Below, piece by piece: positions 53,107 through 61,900 of a DNA stretch of 64,000 nt; positions within the stretch are counted from its first letter, which is position 1; every line of letters starts with the position of its first letter. This stretch comes from Janthinobacterium saanense (GTDB lineage: Bacteria; Pseudomonadota; Gammaproteobacteria; Burkholderiales; Burkholderiaceae_D). The position numbers and the translations under genes are program-made. Where the stretch lies: NCBI RefSeq assembly GCF_014200675.1, contig NZ_JACHCI010000022.1, positions 1 through 64,000 of the forward strand, written 5' to 3'. The notes under the pieces are model-generated. The model was not told the origin of the DNA. It saw nothing but the letters and a program-made list of their open reading frames with translations, and ran no database searches.

Positions 53107-54360
53107 TTAATGCACCAGCTCTGGTAACACTTCCGGGCTGCCATCGACTGCTCTTTTGAAGAAGAACAAGGTGACCAGTACTATCGTGATCGGCACCAGG
53201 GTCAGGTAAAACGCGAAATGGCCGCTGAAGTTGCCGAAGACATAGCCGGTGATCAGCGAGCCTGTAGTGCCGCCCAGGGCCGAGAAAATCACCAGCAAGC
53301 CGGTCATGGACGAGTGCTGGTTCTTGGGCAGGGAACTGAGCATGACTGAGTTGATGCCCGGGTAGATAGGCGCCATGAACAGGCCGATCAGGGGGAACAA
53401 AAAGGTTGCCAGCGGCGCCGTGGCCCAAGTCACGTGCGGGTCGAGCACTACGTCGTGGGTCAGTGGCAGCGCCAGCAGCACCATGGCAGCCATGCCGATG
53501 ACGCAGCCGTTCATGACCGGATACCAATTTATCTTGCGCATCAGCACGCCGGCCGACAAACGTCCCAGCGCCAGGCAGGCGGCAAAAATACTGGTCACTT
53601 CCACGCTCATCGCGGTGGGCAGCTTGAGGATTTCATTGTTGAAGGTTGGCAACCAGGTGCCCACGCTTTGTTCGATCAGCACGTAGAGGAAGGCGGTCAG
53701 CACGAACACGCACACCAGCGGCTTGAAGAACAGCTTGAGCATGGCGGCGAAGTCCTGGGCGATGCTGCGCCCGGCTGGCAATTGTGCGCCCCTTTCGTCA
53801 AACGGTGTGGCCAGCACCAGCAGGAAAGTCAGCGCGCACAAGGCTGCCAGCACCCAGTACACTTGCAGCCAGCTATGCGATTTCGGGTCGCCCGAATCGA
53901 TGAAGTGGCCGAACAGCCAATAGGCGCTGAGCACGCCGATCATGAAAAAGCCTTCCAGCGTATTCATGGTGCTGGCGTGCTGGCGGCGGTCGTTGCTGAT
54001 CAGGCCCACGGTCGAATACACCGACACCTTGACCAGCGCGAACGCCACGCCGGTGCATAAAAACAGCATCTTGGTGGTCAGGAAGGAAGGCAGCAGCGGC
54101 ATCGCGACGCAGGCGCCAGTGACGATGGCCAGCCCGGCCAGTATGGCTTTTTTATAGCCGATGCGCGGCAGGAAGGAGGCCAGCACGAAAGACACGATGG
54201 CGATCGGCAAATCCTTGAACCCTTCCAGCACGCTGGCGCTGGCCTTGCTGACACCATAGTTGCCGATCACTTGCAAAATCACCGTCCCGACACTGTTGAG
54301 CAGGATGGCGAAGACGAAGTAGATCAGCAGCAGGATGCAGAATATGCGTTTGTTTTTCAC
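53107..54360 (-). CDS. MFS transporter, probable disaccharide permease
   Basis: A 417-aa protein with 12 predicted membrane helices. It is of the major facilitator superfamily, with some resemblance to the FHS (fucose/glucose-proton) branch in the stretch FMAPIYPGINSVMLSSLPKNQHSSMTGLLVIFSALGG. It is the last gene of the lacI, GH65, pgmB, MFS series, so it most likely imports the disaccharide cleaved by the phosphorylase. Spacing to pgmB is 78 bp, so it is probably co-transcribed. Confidence 0.85.
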   Translation of the reverse strand: MKNKRIFCILLLIYFVFAILLNSVGTVILQVIGNYGVSKASASVLEGFKDLPIAIVSFVLASFLPRIGYKKAILAGLAIVTGACVAMPLLPSFLTTKMLFLCTGVAFALVKVSVYSTVGLISNDRRQHASTMNTLEGFFMIGVLSAYWLFGHFIDSGDPKSHSWLQVYWVLAALCALTFLLVLATPFDERGAQLPAGRSIAQDFAAMLKLFFKPLVCVFVLTAFLYVLIEQSVGTWLPTFNNEILKLPTAMSVEVTSIFAACLALGRLSAGVLMRKINWYPVMNGCVIGMAAMVLLALPLTHDVVLDPHVTWATAPLATFLFPLIGLFMAPIYPGINSVMLSSLPKNQHSSMTGLLVIFSALGGTTGSLITGYVFGNFSGHFAFYLTLVPITIVLVTLFFFKRAVDGSPEVLPELVH

Positions 54361-54438
54361 GGTGTCTCCGTAGGATAATCATTTTGGTTTTTTTTATTGT
54401 TTTATTGTTGGTTTTATTTGGCGCGGCTCGCTTGCGTG

Positions 54439-55089
54439 CTACTGGTAGCGCTGCAGGTCGAACTGGTCTAGCCCCGGGATCACCAGGTCGGCCTGGGTCA
54501 GCACTGCCGGCAGGCCGATGCCGAGCGCGTACATGCCGGCCGCCTTGATGGCCGCCACACCGGCTACCGCGTCTTCTACGCCGAGGCAGTCGGCTGGCGA
54601 CACGCCCAGCTCGGATGCAGCTTTCAGGAAAATCTCGGGGTCCGGTTTGCCCTTGGCGATGCGCGCTGCATCGACTACGTAATCGAAGGCGCCTGTGATG
54701 CCGAGCCGCTCGAGTACCGTGAAGGCATTCTTGCTGACCGAGGCCAGGCCGATTTTCAGGCCGGCCGCGCGCACCGTCGCCAGCGCCTGTGCGGCACCCG
54801 GCAGCAGGTTGTCGGCCGACATGGTTTCGATCAGTTGCTGATAATGCAGATTCTTTTCATCGGCCAGCGCCAGTTTTTCGGCCGCCGTGTATTGCTTGGC
54901 TGACGAGGCCAGGATCAGGTCCAGCGAGCCCATGCGGTCTATGCCCTTCAGGTGCTCGTTGAAGGCGGCGTCGAATGGCACGCCCTGGCTGTCGGCCAGC
55001 CGCTTCCAGGCCAGGAAATGGTAATGGGCGGTGTCGGTGATAACGCCGTCGAGGTCGAAAATGACGGCTTTGAATCGGGTATTGGACAT
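54439..55089 (-). CDS. pgmB: Beta-phosphoglucomutase
   Basis: A 216-aa HAD-superfamily phosphomutase. The nucleophile motif VIFDLDGVITDTAHYHFLAWKRLAD (first Asp about residue 11) is the beta-PGM signature, as are KGIDRMGSLDLIL, LPGAAQALATVRAAGLKIGLASVSKNA, GKPDPEIFLKAASELG and DCLGVEDAVAGVAAIKAAGM. It turns beta-glucose 1-phosphate, made by the neighbouring GH65 phosphorylase, into glucose 6-phosphate. Only 15 bp separate it from that gene. Confidence 0.95.
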   Translation of the reverse strand: MSNTRFKAVIFDLDGVITDTAHYHFLAWKRLADSQGVPFDAAFNEHLKGIDRMGSLDLILASSAKQYTAAEKLALADEKNLHYQQLIETMSADNLLPGAAQALATVRAAGLKIGLASVSKNAFTVLERLGITGAFDYVVDAARIAKGKPDPEIFLKAASELGVSPADCLGVEDAVAGVAAIKAAGMYALGIGLPAVLTQADLVIPGLDQFDLQRYQ

Positions 55090-55104
55090 GGTGTTTTCCT
55101 TGGT

Positions 55105-57471
55105 TTAAGCGCGCGATAACAGCGGCGCAGACAATGTCAATGCAAGTTCTTCGCCACGGTGCGACAGGCGCAGTGTTTCGCCTTGCAGCAAACGGTATTC
55201 GGTGCGGCCCGGTTCGACCCGTACTTCCAGCAATGCGCCCTGGAAATGAATTTTGAAGCTGTAGTGTTGCCACTGGGCCGGCAGGGTAGGGGCGAAGCGC
55301 AGCGCGCCTTTGACTACACGCATGCCGGCGAAACCGTAGGCCACGCCCATCCAGGTACCGGCCATGGCGGCCGTGTGCACGCCGTAGTGGGTGTTGCCAT
55401 GGGTGTTGTCCAGGTCCAGGCGCGCGGTTTCCATGAAGAAATCGTAAGCTTGCTCGTGGTAGCCGATCTCGGACGCGATGATGCTGTAGATGCACGATGA
55501 CAGCGAGGAATCGTGCGTCGTCAGGGGTTCGTAGTAATCGAAGTCGCGTTTCTTGTCTTCTTTTGAGAACTCATCGCTGAGGAGCAGCAGGGCCAGCACC
55601 ACGTCGGCCTGTTTGCACACTTGGTGGCGGTAGATCACCATTGGGTGATAGTTCAGCAGCAGCGGGTATTTTTCTTGCGGCGTGTTGGCGAAATCCCATA
55701 CTTTCTTGGACAGGAAACTGTCATCCTGGGCGTGGATTTGCAGCGCTGCATCGTATGGCAGGTTCATCAATTGTGCGGCGCGGCGCCACGCTGCCGGTTC
55801 CGCATGGTCCAGCGCCATCAGCGCGGCGATGCGGGCGAATTGTTCCGGTTGCGTCGCGGCAATGCGCTCGGCCACGTCGGCGGCGAAGTTCAGGTGCAAA
55901 CGCGCCATGGCATTGGTGTAATAGTTGTTGTTGACCAAGGCCGTGTATTCGTCCGGTCCCGTCACCTGGTTGATGCAGAAGCGTCCTTCGCGGTCGTAGC
56001 TGCCGATGCCCAGCCAGATGCGGGCTGTTTCCATCAGGATTTCAGCGCCGAAGCGGACCAGGTAATCCTCGTCGCCAGTCGCTTCAAAGTACAGCTTGAT
56101 CGAATAGGCGATGTCGGCGTTGATATGGTATTGCGCGGTGCCGGCCGGGAAGTAGGCCGAGCATTCCTCGCCCGCAATCGTGCGCCATGGATACAGCGCC
56201 CCGCGCTCGTGCGACATCTGGCGCGCACGTTGACGCGCTTGCTCCAGGCCGGCGTAACGGTATTCCAGCAGTTTTTTGGCGATTTCAGGCTTGCTGTACA
56301 GGAAGAACGGGAAGATATAAATTTCCGTATCCCAGAAATAATGGCCTTCGTAACCTTCGCCGGTGACGCCCTTGGCCGAAATATTGGTCTTGCCGTCGCG
56401 TCCGACCGATTGCAGCAAATGGAACTGGTTGAAATGGATACCTTGTTGCAGGGCGTCGTCGCCCGCGATTTCCACATCGGCTTGTTGCCAGAAATTGGCC
56501 AGGTATTGTTCCTGTTCCAGCAACAGCTCGGCAAAACCGGTTGCTTGCGCCTGGGCCAGCACGTCGCGGCTGCGCTGCATCAGCTCGGCGGCAGGATAGT
56601 CGCGCGACGAGAAATAGCTGCCGAACTTGCTCAGGCGGATGGCCTGGCCTTCGGTGGCTTGCACTTCGTAGGATTGTTCCAGGCGCTGGCCGTTTTTCAG
56701 CAGGCGCAGCGTATGCGTACCCGAATAGTCCAGCTTGCTTGCGGTGGCGCTGACCAGCGCAAAGCCGCTGTTGGTGGTGTGGTGCAGCAGCGCTGAAAAA
56801 TCGTCTTGCTGTTCGCTGTCGACCAGTTGCAGCGCCGGACCGGAAACGGCCGAGCCGATGCGGGGATCGTCGCCCGCTTCGATATTCTTGACGGCGCCGT
56901 CCAGGCTGGCGACGAGGCGCACCTTGCCGGAGAAGTTGAGTGGCGTCACCGTGTATTCGATGGCGTACAAATGCTTGTGTTCGAAGCACACCACGCGGCG
57001 GCTGGCGATGGAGACGCGCTGGCCCTTGCTCGAGGTCCACAGCACCTTGCGCTGCAGCACGCCGGTGCGGAAGTCCAGGCTGCGTTCGTATTGTTCAACG
57101 GTGCCGTGCAGCAAGTCGAAACGCTCGTCGTCTACCCACAGGCTGATGCCTTTGCCATTGGGTACATTGAGCATGAACTGGTTGGTCTTGGCCAGGCCGT
57201 AAGCTGCTTCCGGGTAATGGATGGTTTCGGATTCGTAGAAGCCGTTCAGGTAGCTGCCGTCGAGTGTGGTGTTGGCCGGTCCGCTGTAACCATCTTCATA
57301 GCTGCCGCGCAAGCCGATATAGCCATTACCCAGCGCAAACAGGGTTTCGTCGAGAAAATGCGATTGGGTATCAAACGATGTTTCACGGATGCTCCAGGCA
57401 TCGAGCGGGTAGGTGTGTTGCAGTTTGGCAGACGAGACCACGGTGTATTCCTTTTGCGTTCGGTTGAACAT
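55105..57471 (-). CDS. GH65 disaccharide phosphorylase (maltose/trehalose/kojibiose type)
   Basis: A 788-aa glycoside hydrolase family 65 phosphorylase. The general acid lies in NQVTGPDEYTALVNNNYYTNAMAR; ETLFALGNGYIGLRGSYEDGY at about 40-60, the motif GEGYEGHYFWDTEIYIFPFFLYS and HITSLSSxx-like THDSSLSSCIYSI near the phosphate-binding site fit the family. With pgmB next to it, phosphorolysis gives beta-glucose 1-phosphate plus glucose. Maltose is the likeliest substrate, but trehalose or kojibiose cannot be excluded. The ATG has no clear ribosome site. Confidence 0.93.
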   Translation of the reverse strand: MFNRTQKEYTVVSSAKLQHTYPLDAWSIRETSFDTQSHFLDETLFALGNGYIGLRGSYEDGYSGPANTTLDGSYLNGFYESETIHYPEAAYGLAKTNQFMLNVPNGKGISLWVDDERFDLLHGTVEQYERSLDFRTGVLQRKVLWTSSKGQRVSIASRRVVCFEHKHLYAIEYTVTPLNFSGKVRLVASLDGAVKNIEAGDDPRIGSAVSGPALQLVDSEQQDDFSALLHHTTNSGFALVSATASKLDYSGTHTLRLLKNGQRLEQSYEVQATEGQAIRLSKFGSYFSSRDYPAAELMQRSRDVLAQAQATGFAELLLEQEQYLANFWQQADVEIAGDDALQQGIHFNQFHLLQSVGRDGKTNISAKGVTGEGYEGHYFWDTEIYIFPFFLYSKPEIAKKLLEYRYAGLEQARQRARQMSHERGALYPWRTIAGEECSAYFPAGTAQYHINADIAYSIKLYFEATGDEDYLVRFGAEILMETARIWLGIGSYDREGRFCINQVTGPDEYTALVNNNYYTNAMARLHLNFAADVAERIAATQPEQFARIAALMALDHAEPAAWRRAAQLMNLPYDAALQIHAQDDSFLSKKVWDFANTPQEKYPLLLNYHPMVIYRHQVCKQADVVLALLLLSDEFSKEDKKRDFDYYEPLTTHDSSLSSCIYSIIASEIGYHEQAYDFFMETARLDLDNTHGNTHYGVHTAAMAGTWMGVAYGFAGMRVVKGALRFAPTLPAQWQHYSFKIHFQGALLEVRVEPGRTEYRLLQGETLRLSHRGEELALTLSAPLLSRA

Positions 57472-57522
57472 GAAAACAGCTAGTGTTTGTAATTAAAAGA
57501 TGGGCAGCAGGGACGATGGGGC

Positions 57523-58509
57523 TCAGGTCTGGCGCACCATCAAGGTCGTAGGCAACATTTCTGAAGTGACTTTTTCGCCCTCGATCAGGCCCAGCATCTT
57601 GCGGGCCAGCAGTACGCCACCGTCGTGCAGATACTGGTGCACGCTGCTCAGTGGCGGCATGAAGCTGGCGGCGCTGGGCGTGTTGTCGTAGCCGATCACG
57701 GAAATGTCTTCCGGCACCCGCAAGCCTGTTTCGCTCAAAGCGCGGATGGCGCCCATGGCCAGCAGATCGCTGACGGCAAACAGGCCGTCGTAGATGGCGC
57801 CGTTTTTATTGAGCAGCGCCATCACGCTGTCGAAGCCCGCTTCGAAGGTGAACGCTTTCGGGCGCACGATATGCACTTTTGCCTGGCCGTGGGCCGCATC
57901 GATGAAGCCGGCGCAGCGCTCGCGCATCTCGGCGTGATCGACGTCGCCCAGGAAAATGACTTGCTTGCGGCCTTGTTCCAGCAAGCGCCCGGCAGCGCTG
58001 GCGCCGCCATTGCGGTTGTCGCTGCCGACCACGATGTAGTTGGCGCCAGGCTCTTGCGCGCCCCAGACCACCAGCGGCAAGCCGGCCTTTTGCAGGAAAT
58101 GCACGGCTTCGTTGTGCGAGCCCTGGCCCAGCAGTATCAAGCCGTCTGCGCCTTGTACTGGGGCCGTGTTCATCAATTGCTTCGAGGTCAGCACCACGCT
58201 GTAGCCGGCCGCCGTCAATTCCTGGGTGATGCCACCCAATAACTCCAGCGGGTAGGGGCCCGACATGGGGCGGTTCTTGTCTGGCGCCATCTCGACCACC
58301 ACGGCCACCGAATAACTGCGGCGCATGCGCAGATTGCGCGCGCTCACATTCAGCAAGTAGCCTTGTTCCTGGGCGATCTGGCGGATCTTGGCGCGCTTTT
58401 CCGGCGTGACCAAAGGACTGTCGCGCAGTGCCCGCGAAACGGTAATCTTGGACACGCCGGCCAGCAGGGCCAGGTCTTCCATGGTCAGGCTGGATTCGCT
58501 TTTACGCAT
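57523..58509 (-). CDS. LacI-family transcriptional regulator
   Basis: A 328-aa repressor. The N-terminal helix-turn-helix (TMEDLALLAGVSKITVSRALRDSPLVTPEKRAKI, about 9-42) has the hinge helix after it, and the periplasmic-binding-protein-like domain ends with MVRQT. It precedes the GH65-pgmB-MFS genes in the same orientation with a 51-bp gap, so it likely controls them and itself. Three matching operators lie upstream. The inducer is probably maltose, a related disaccharide, or a phosphorylated product. Confidence 0.92.
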   Translation of the reverse strand: MRKSESSLTMEDLALLAGVSKITVSRALRDSPLVTPEKRAKIRQIAQEQGYLLNVSARNLRMRRSYSVAVVVEMAPDKNRPMSGPYPLELLGGITQELTAAGYSVVLTSKQLMNTAPVQGADGLILLGQGSHNEAVHFLQKAGLPLVVWGAQEPGANYIVVGSDNRNGGASAAGRLLEQGRKQVIFLGDVDHAEMRERCAGFIDAAHGQAKVHIVRPKAFTFEAGFDSVMALLNKNGAIYDGLFAVSDLLAMGAIRALSETGLRVPEDISVIGYDNTPSAASFMPPLSSVHQYLHDGGVLLARKMLGLIEGEKVTSEMLPTTLMVRQT

Positions 58510-58593
58510 GGGATGCTCCTGGCTGCGGGCAGGGGGCTGCCTGCAGTAGGCGCACAGACAGGCAAGATAGGGTATGCAAGTAGTGTCTCATAT

Positions 58594-58611
58594 AATGATA
58601 TCGATATCATT
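58594..58611. promoter_or_regulatory. LacI-type operator O1
   Basis: AATGATATCGATATCATT is an 18-bp perfect palindrome with the central CG typical of LacI-family operators, about 85 bp before the lacI start. Confidence 0.8.
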
Positions 58612-58682
58612 TTTTGTTGAAAGCGTGCTTCAGATAGCGCGATTGAGTTCATTATGACAGGTTTCCAGATTTTGTCCTGTGA

Positions 58683-58700
58683 AATGACATCGATACCATT
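58683..58700. promoter_or_regulatory. LacI-type operator O2
   Basis: AATGACATCGATACCATT matches O1 at 16 of 18 positions. Its centre is 89 bp from that of O1. Confidence 0.72.
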
Positions 58701-58705
58701 CGTTT

Positions 58706-58723
58706 TTTGATATCGATGTCATT
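58706..58723. promoter_or_regulatory. LacI-type operator O3
   Basis: TTTGATATCGATGTCATT matches O1 at 15 of 18 positions. Its centre is 23 bp from O2, about two helical turns, allowing cooperative binding. Confidence 0.72.
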
Positions 58724-58853
58724 TGACTTGTCATGTATGTCTGTCGATGATGAATAGGAAGACGGTGTCATGCCAGGAAGGCGATCCGGTCGGATAGGGG
58801 CGGCTCATTACTATCAGCAATGACTACGAACACAATAGTTTCGATGACTGCTG

Positions 58854-58859
58854 TATAAT
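58854..58859 (+). promoter_or_regulatory. Possible -10 element for the kinase-GGDEF gene
   Basis: TATAAT, 131 bp before the ATG. No good -35 is visible 16-18 bp upstream, so an activator or another sigma region may be needed. Confidence 0.35.
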
Positions 58860-58989
58860 ACTTTTCCATAGAGCCTATCCCATTCGCGTGCTGTTCGCAT
58901 CGCAGGCTTACGTAGCGCGCTGATTGAATCGCGTCACAACGACATCGCAACCCCGCAGCCCCAGATCATCAGCGCACCGCACTCAGCCC

Positions 58990-61900
58990 ATGAGCTCTCT
59001 TTTCGACTACCAGGTCACTGAACAGCTGCACAGCGGTGCCCGTTCGCTGGTCTGGCGCGCCAGGGGCACCGATGGGGCCGCCTTGATCGTCAAGGTGCCC
59101 AAGCAGCAGTTTCTTTCGTTTCAACAGGTAGCCAGCTTTCAGCGCGAGTACGCCATGGCGCGCCGTTGCAGCCATCCTGGCGTCGTGCAGGCACTGGCGC
59201 TGCAGCGCCATGAGGGACGCTGGGCCATGATCCTGCAAGACAGCGGCGGCCGGGCGCTCGACCAGGTAGTGCGAGAGGGCCTGACTGCGCGCACCGGGCC
59301 GGCGCAACCGGCGCTGGACCTCGATGATTTTTTCGACATTGCGCTGCAGCTGTGCGACGCGCTGGAAGCGGTGCACCGGCAGGGCCTGATCCACAGGGAC
59401 ATCAACCCGTCGAACCTGGTCTGGCATGGCGGGCGGCGCCAGCTGCAGCTGATCGATTTCGGCGTCGCCTGCGAACCGCTGCCTGGCAGGCAGGATGCTG
59501 CCGGTGGCTACCCGCTGGAAGGCACGCTGCGCTATATGGCGCCGGAACAAACGGGGCGCATGAACCGGCGGGTCGATTACCGCGCCGATTTTTATGCGCT
59601 CGGCGCCACCTTCTATGCGTTGCTGGCGGGGCAGGCGCCGTTCGAGGCGGACGACGAAATGGAGCTCGTGCATTGCCACCTGGCGCGCAGCCCGGACTGG
59701 TCGCATCCGGCGCTGGCCGACCTGCCAGGTCAATTGCTGCCGATTATCCAGCGCCTGCTGGAAAAAAATCCCGCGCAGCGCTACCAGAGCCTGCAAGGCT
59801 TGCGTGCAGACCTGGCAGCCTGCCGCACCCCCATGACTGTCGGGTGCCGCGCACTGTCCGCGCACGACGGGCGCTTCGTCGTGCCGTCGACCCTGCGCGG
59901 CCGCGACGATGCCGTTGCCAGCCTGCTGGCGGCGTTCGATCGCAGTGCGGCCGGTGCCTGCGAAATGCTGCTGGTGGCCGGTAATTCAGGCATCGGCAAA
60001 TCGGCGCTGGTGCGCGAAGTGCAACAGCCGCTTATCGACCGGCGCGCTTATTTTTTGTCCGGAAAAATTGACCAGTTGCAGCGCGAGGTACCGTATGCGG
60101 CGCTGGTGCAAGCCTTCCAGGCCCTGATGCACCAGTTGCTGGGGCAAAGCGCGGAAATGCTGCGCCTATGGGACGGCAAGCTGCGCGAGGCCCTGGGCAG
60201 CGGCTTGGGCGCCATGGTCGAACTGATACCCGAGCTGGCGCTGATCGTGGGTGCCACCGAGCTGGCGCCGGCAGCCACGCCGATCCAGGCTCAGTTGCGC
60301 CTGGACCGCCTGTTTCCCCGTTTCGTCCAGGTATTTGTCGCATCCGGACAGCCGCTGGTGCTGTTTCTCGACGATTTGCAATGGGCCGATGGCGCGACAC
60401 TGCGGATGCTCGAACTGCTGATGCTCTCGTGCGCTTCCGGCGATGCGTGCAAGGGCAGTGGCCTGCTGCTGATCGGCGCCTACCGCGACCACGAGGTTGG
60501 CGACGCGCATCCGCTGGCCGCGCTGCGCAACAAATTGCTTGGCTGCCGCGCGCGCGTGACGACGCTGGCCCTGCGCGAGCTGACCGAGGTGCAGGTGGGG
60601 CAGGTGGTGGCGGCCGCCGTGCGCGTGGCCGTGGACGACTGCGCTGCGCTGACCCGCATCTGCTACCAGAAGACGGCCGGCAACCCCTTTTTCCTCAGGC
60701 AGTTTCTCGCTGGGCTCAGCGATGACGGCCATCTGCGCTACCGGGCAGCGGACGATTGCTGGGACTGGGACCTGGCGGCGATCGAGCAGGCCAGGTATAC
60801 CGACAACCTGGTCGAGGCGCTGCTGGAAAGAATCCGCCGCCTGCCCACGGCCACTCAGCAGTTGCTGCAACTGGCGGCGTCGAGCGGCAACTGCTTTACG
60901 CTAGGCACGCTGGCGCTGGCCATGGATCGCCCGCCCGCCCATGCGCTGCAAGACCTGGCGCCGGCGCTGGACGCCGGCCTGATCCAGCCGCTGGCCAGGC
61001 GCGACGGCATGCCTGGCGACGGCGCCGTAGACCTGGACAGCGGCTATCGTTTCCTGCACGACCGGGTGCAGCAGGCCGCCTACCTGGCGGCAGACGAGCA
61101 GGCGCGGGCGGCCAGCCATTTGCTGCTAGGCCGTCTGCTGCTGGCGCAAACAGGCGGGCAGGAGCGCGACGGCAGGCTGTTCGACATCGTCGAGCAGCTC
61201 AACGCCGGCCGCGCGCTGCTCGCCGACGCGGGCGAGCGCCTGCAGCTGGCCGGACTGAACCTGCAGGCGGGCGAAAAGGCGCGGCGCTGCGCGGCCTTCC
61301 AGACCATGCTGGTTCACATGCGCACCGGGCTCGAACTGCTGCCGGACGATGCCTGGCGCAGCGCGGCCGGGCTGTGGCTCGACCTGCAGCTCGGCGTGGC
61401 CGAGGCGAGCTACCTGTGCGGCCAGTTCGATGCCTCCGAAGCGATCTACTGCCTGGTGCGCGCCCGCGTCCGCACGCCGCTGGAGCAGGTGCGCTGCATC
61501 GCTATACAGGCGCACCAGTATCAATTGCAGGGACGCCTGCCGGACGCCATCGCCGTGCAGCGCGCAGCGCTGGCGCAACTGGGCATGGACATTCCGCACG
61601 AGGTGGCGCAGCTGAAAGCACGCTTCGACGAACTGCGCGTCGGGCTCGGGCGCTTGCCGGGCGCCCGTGAACCCGCCGTCCTGCTGGCGGCCGGCGACAT
61701 GACCGATGCCGCCGCCCTGGCGGCCATGCAGATGATGCATGGCCTGTGGATGTCCAGCTACTACGCGGGCCAGCAGGATCTCAGCGCCCTGATGGTGGTG
61801 TCGATGACGCGTATGTCCATGCAGGGCGGCAGCAGCGATTTCAGCGCCATTGCCTATGTCGGTTATGCGTTGATTGTTGCGCTGTATGACGGCGATGCGG

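Larger units (their letters stand above)
58510..58989. other. 480-bp regulatory region between lacI and the kinase gene
   Basis: It contains three LacI-type operators and a TATAAT at 58854-58859 that could serve the rightward kinase gene. I find no convincing gene on either strand; the open frames present lack ribosome sites and family signs. Confidence 0.6.
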
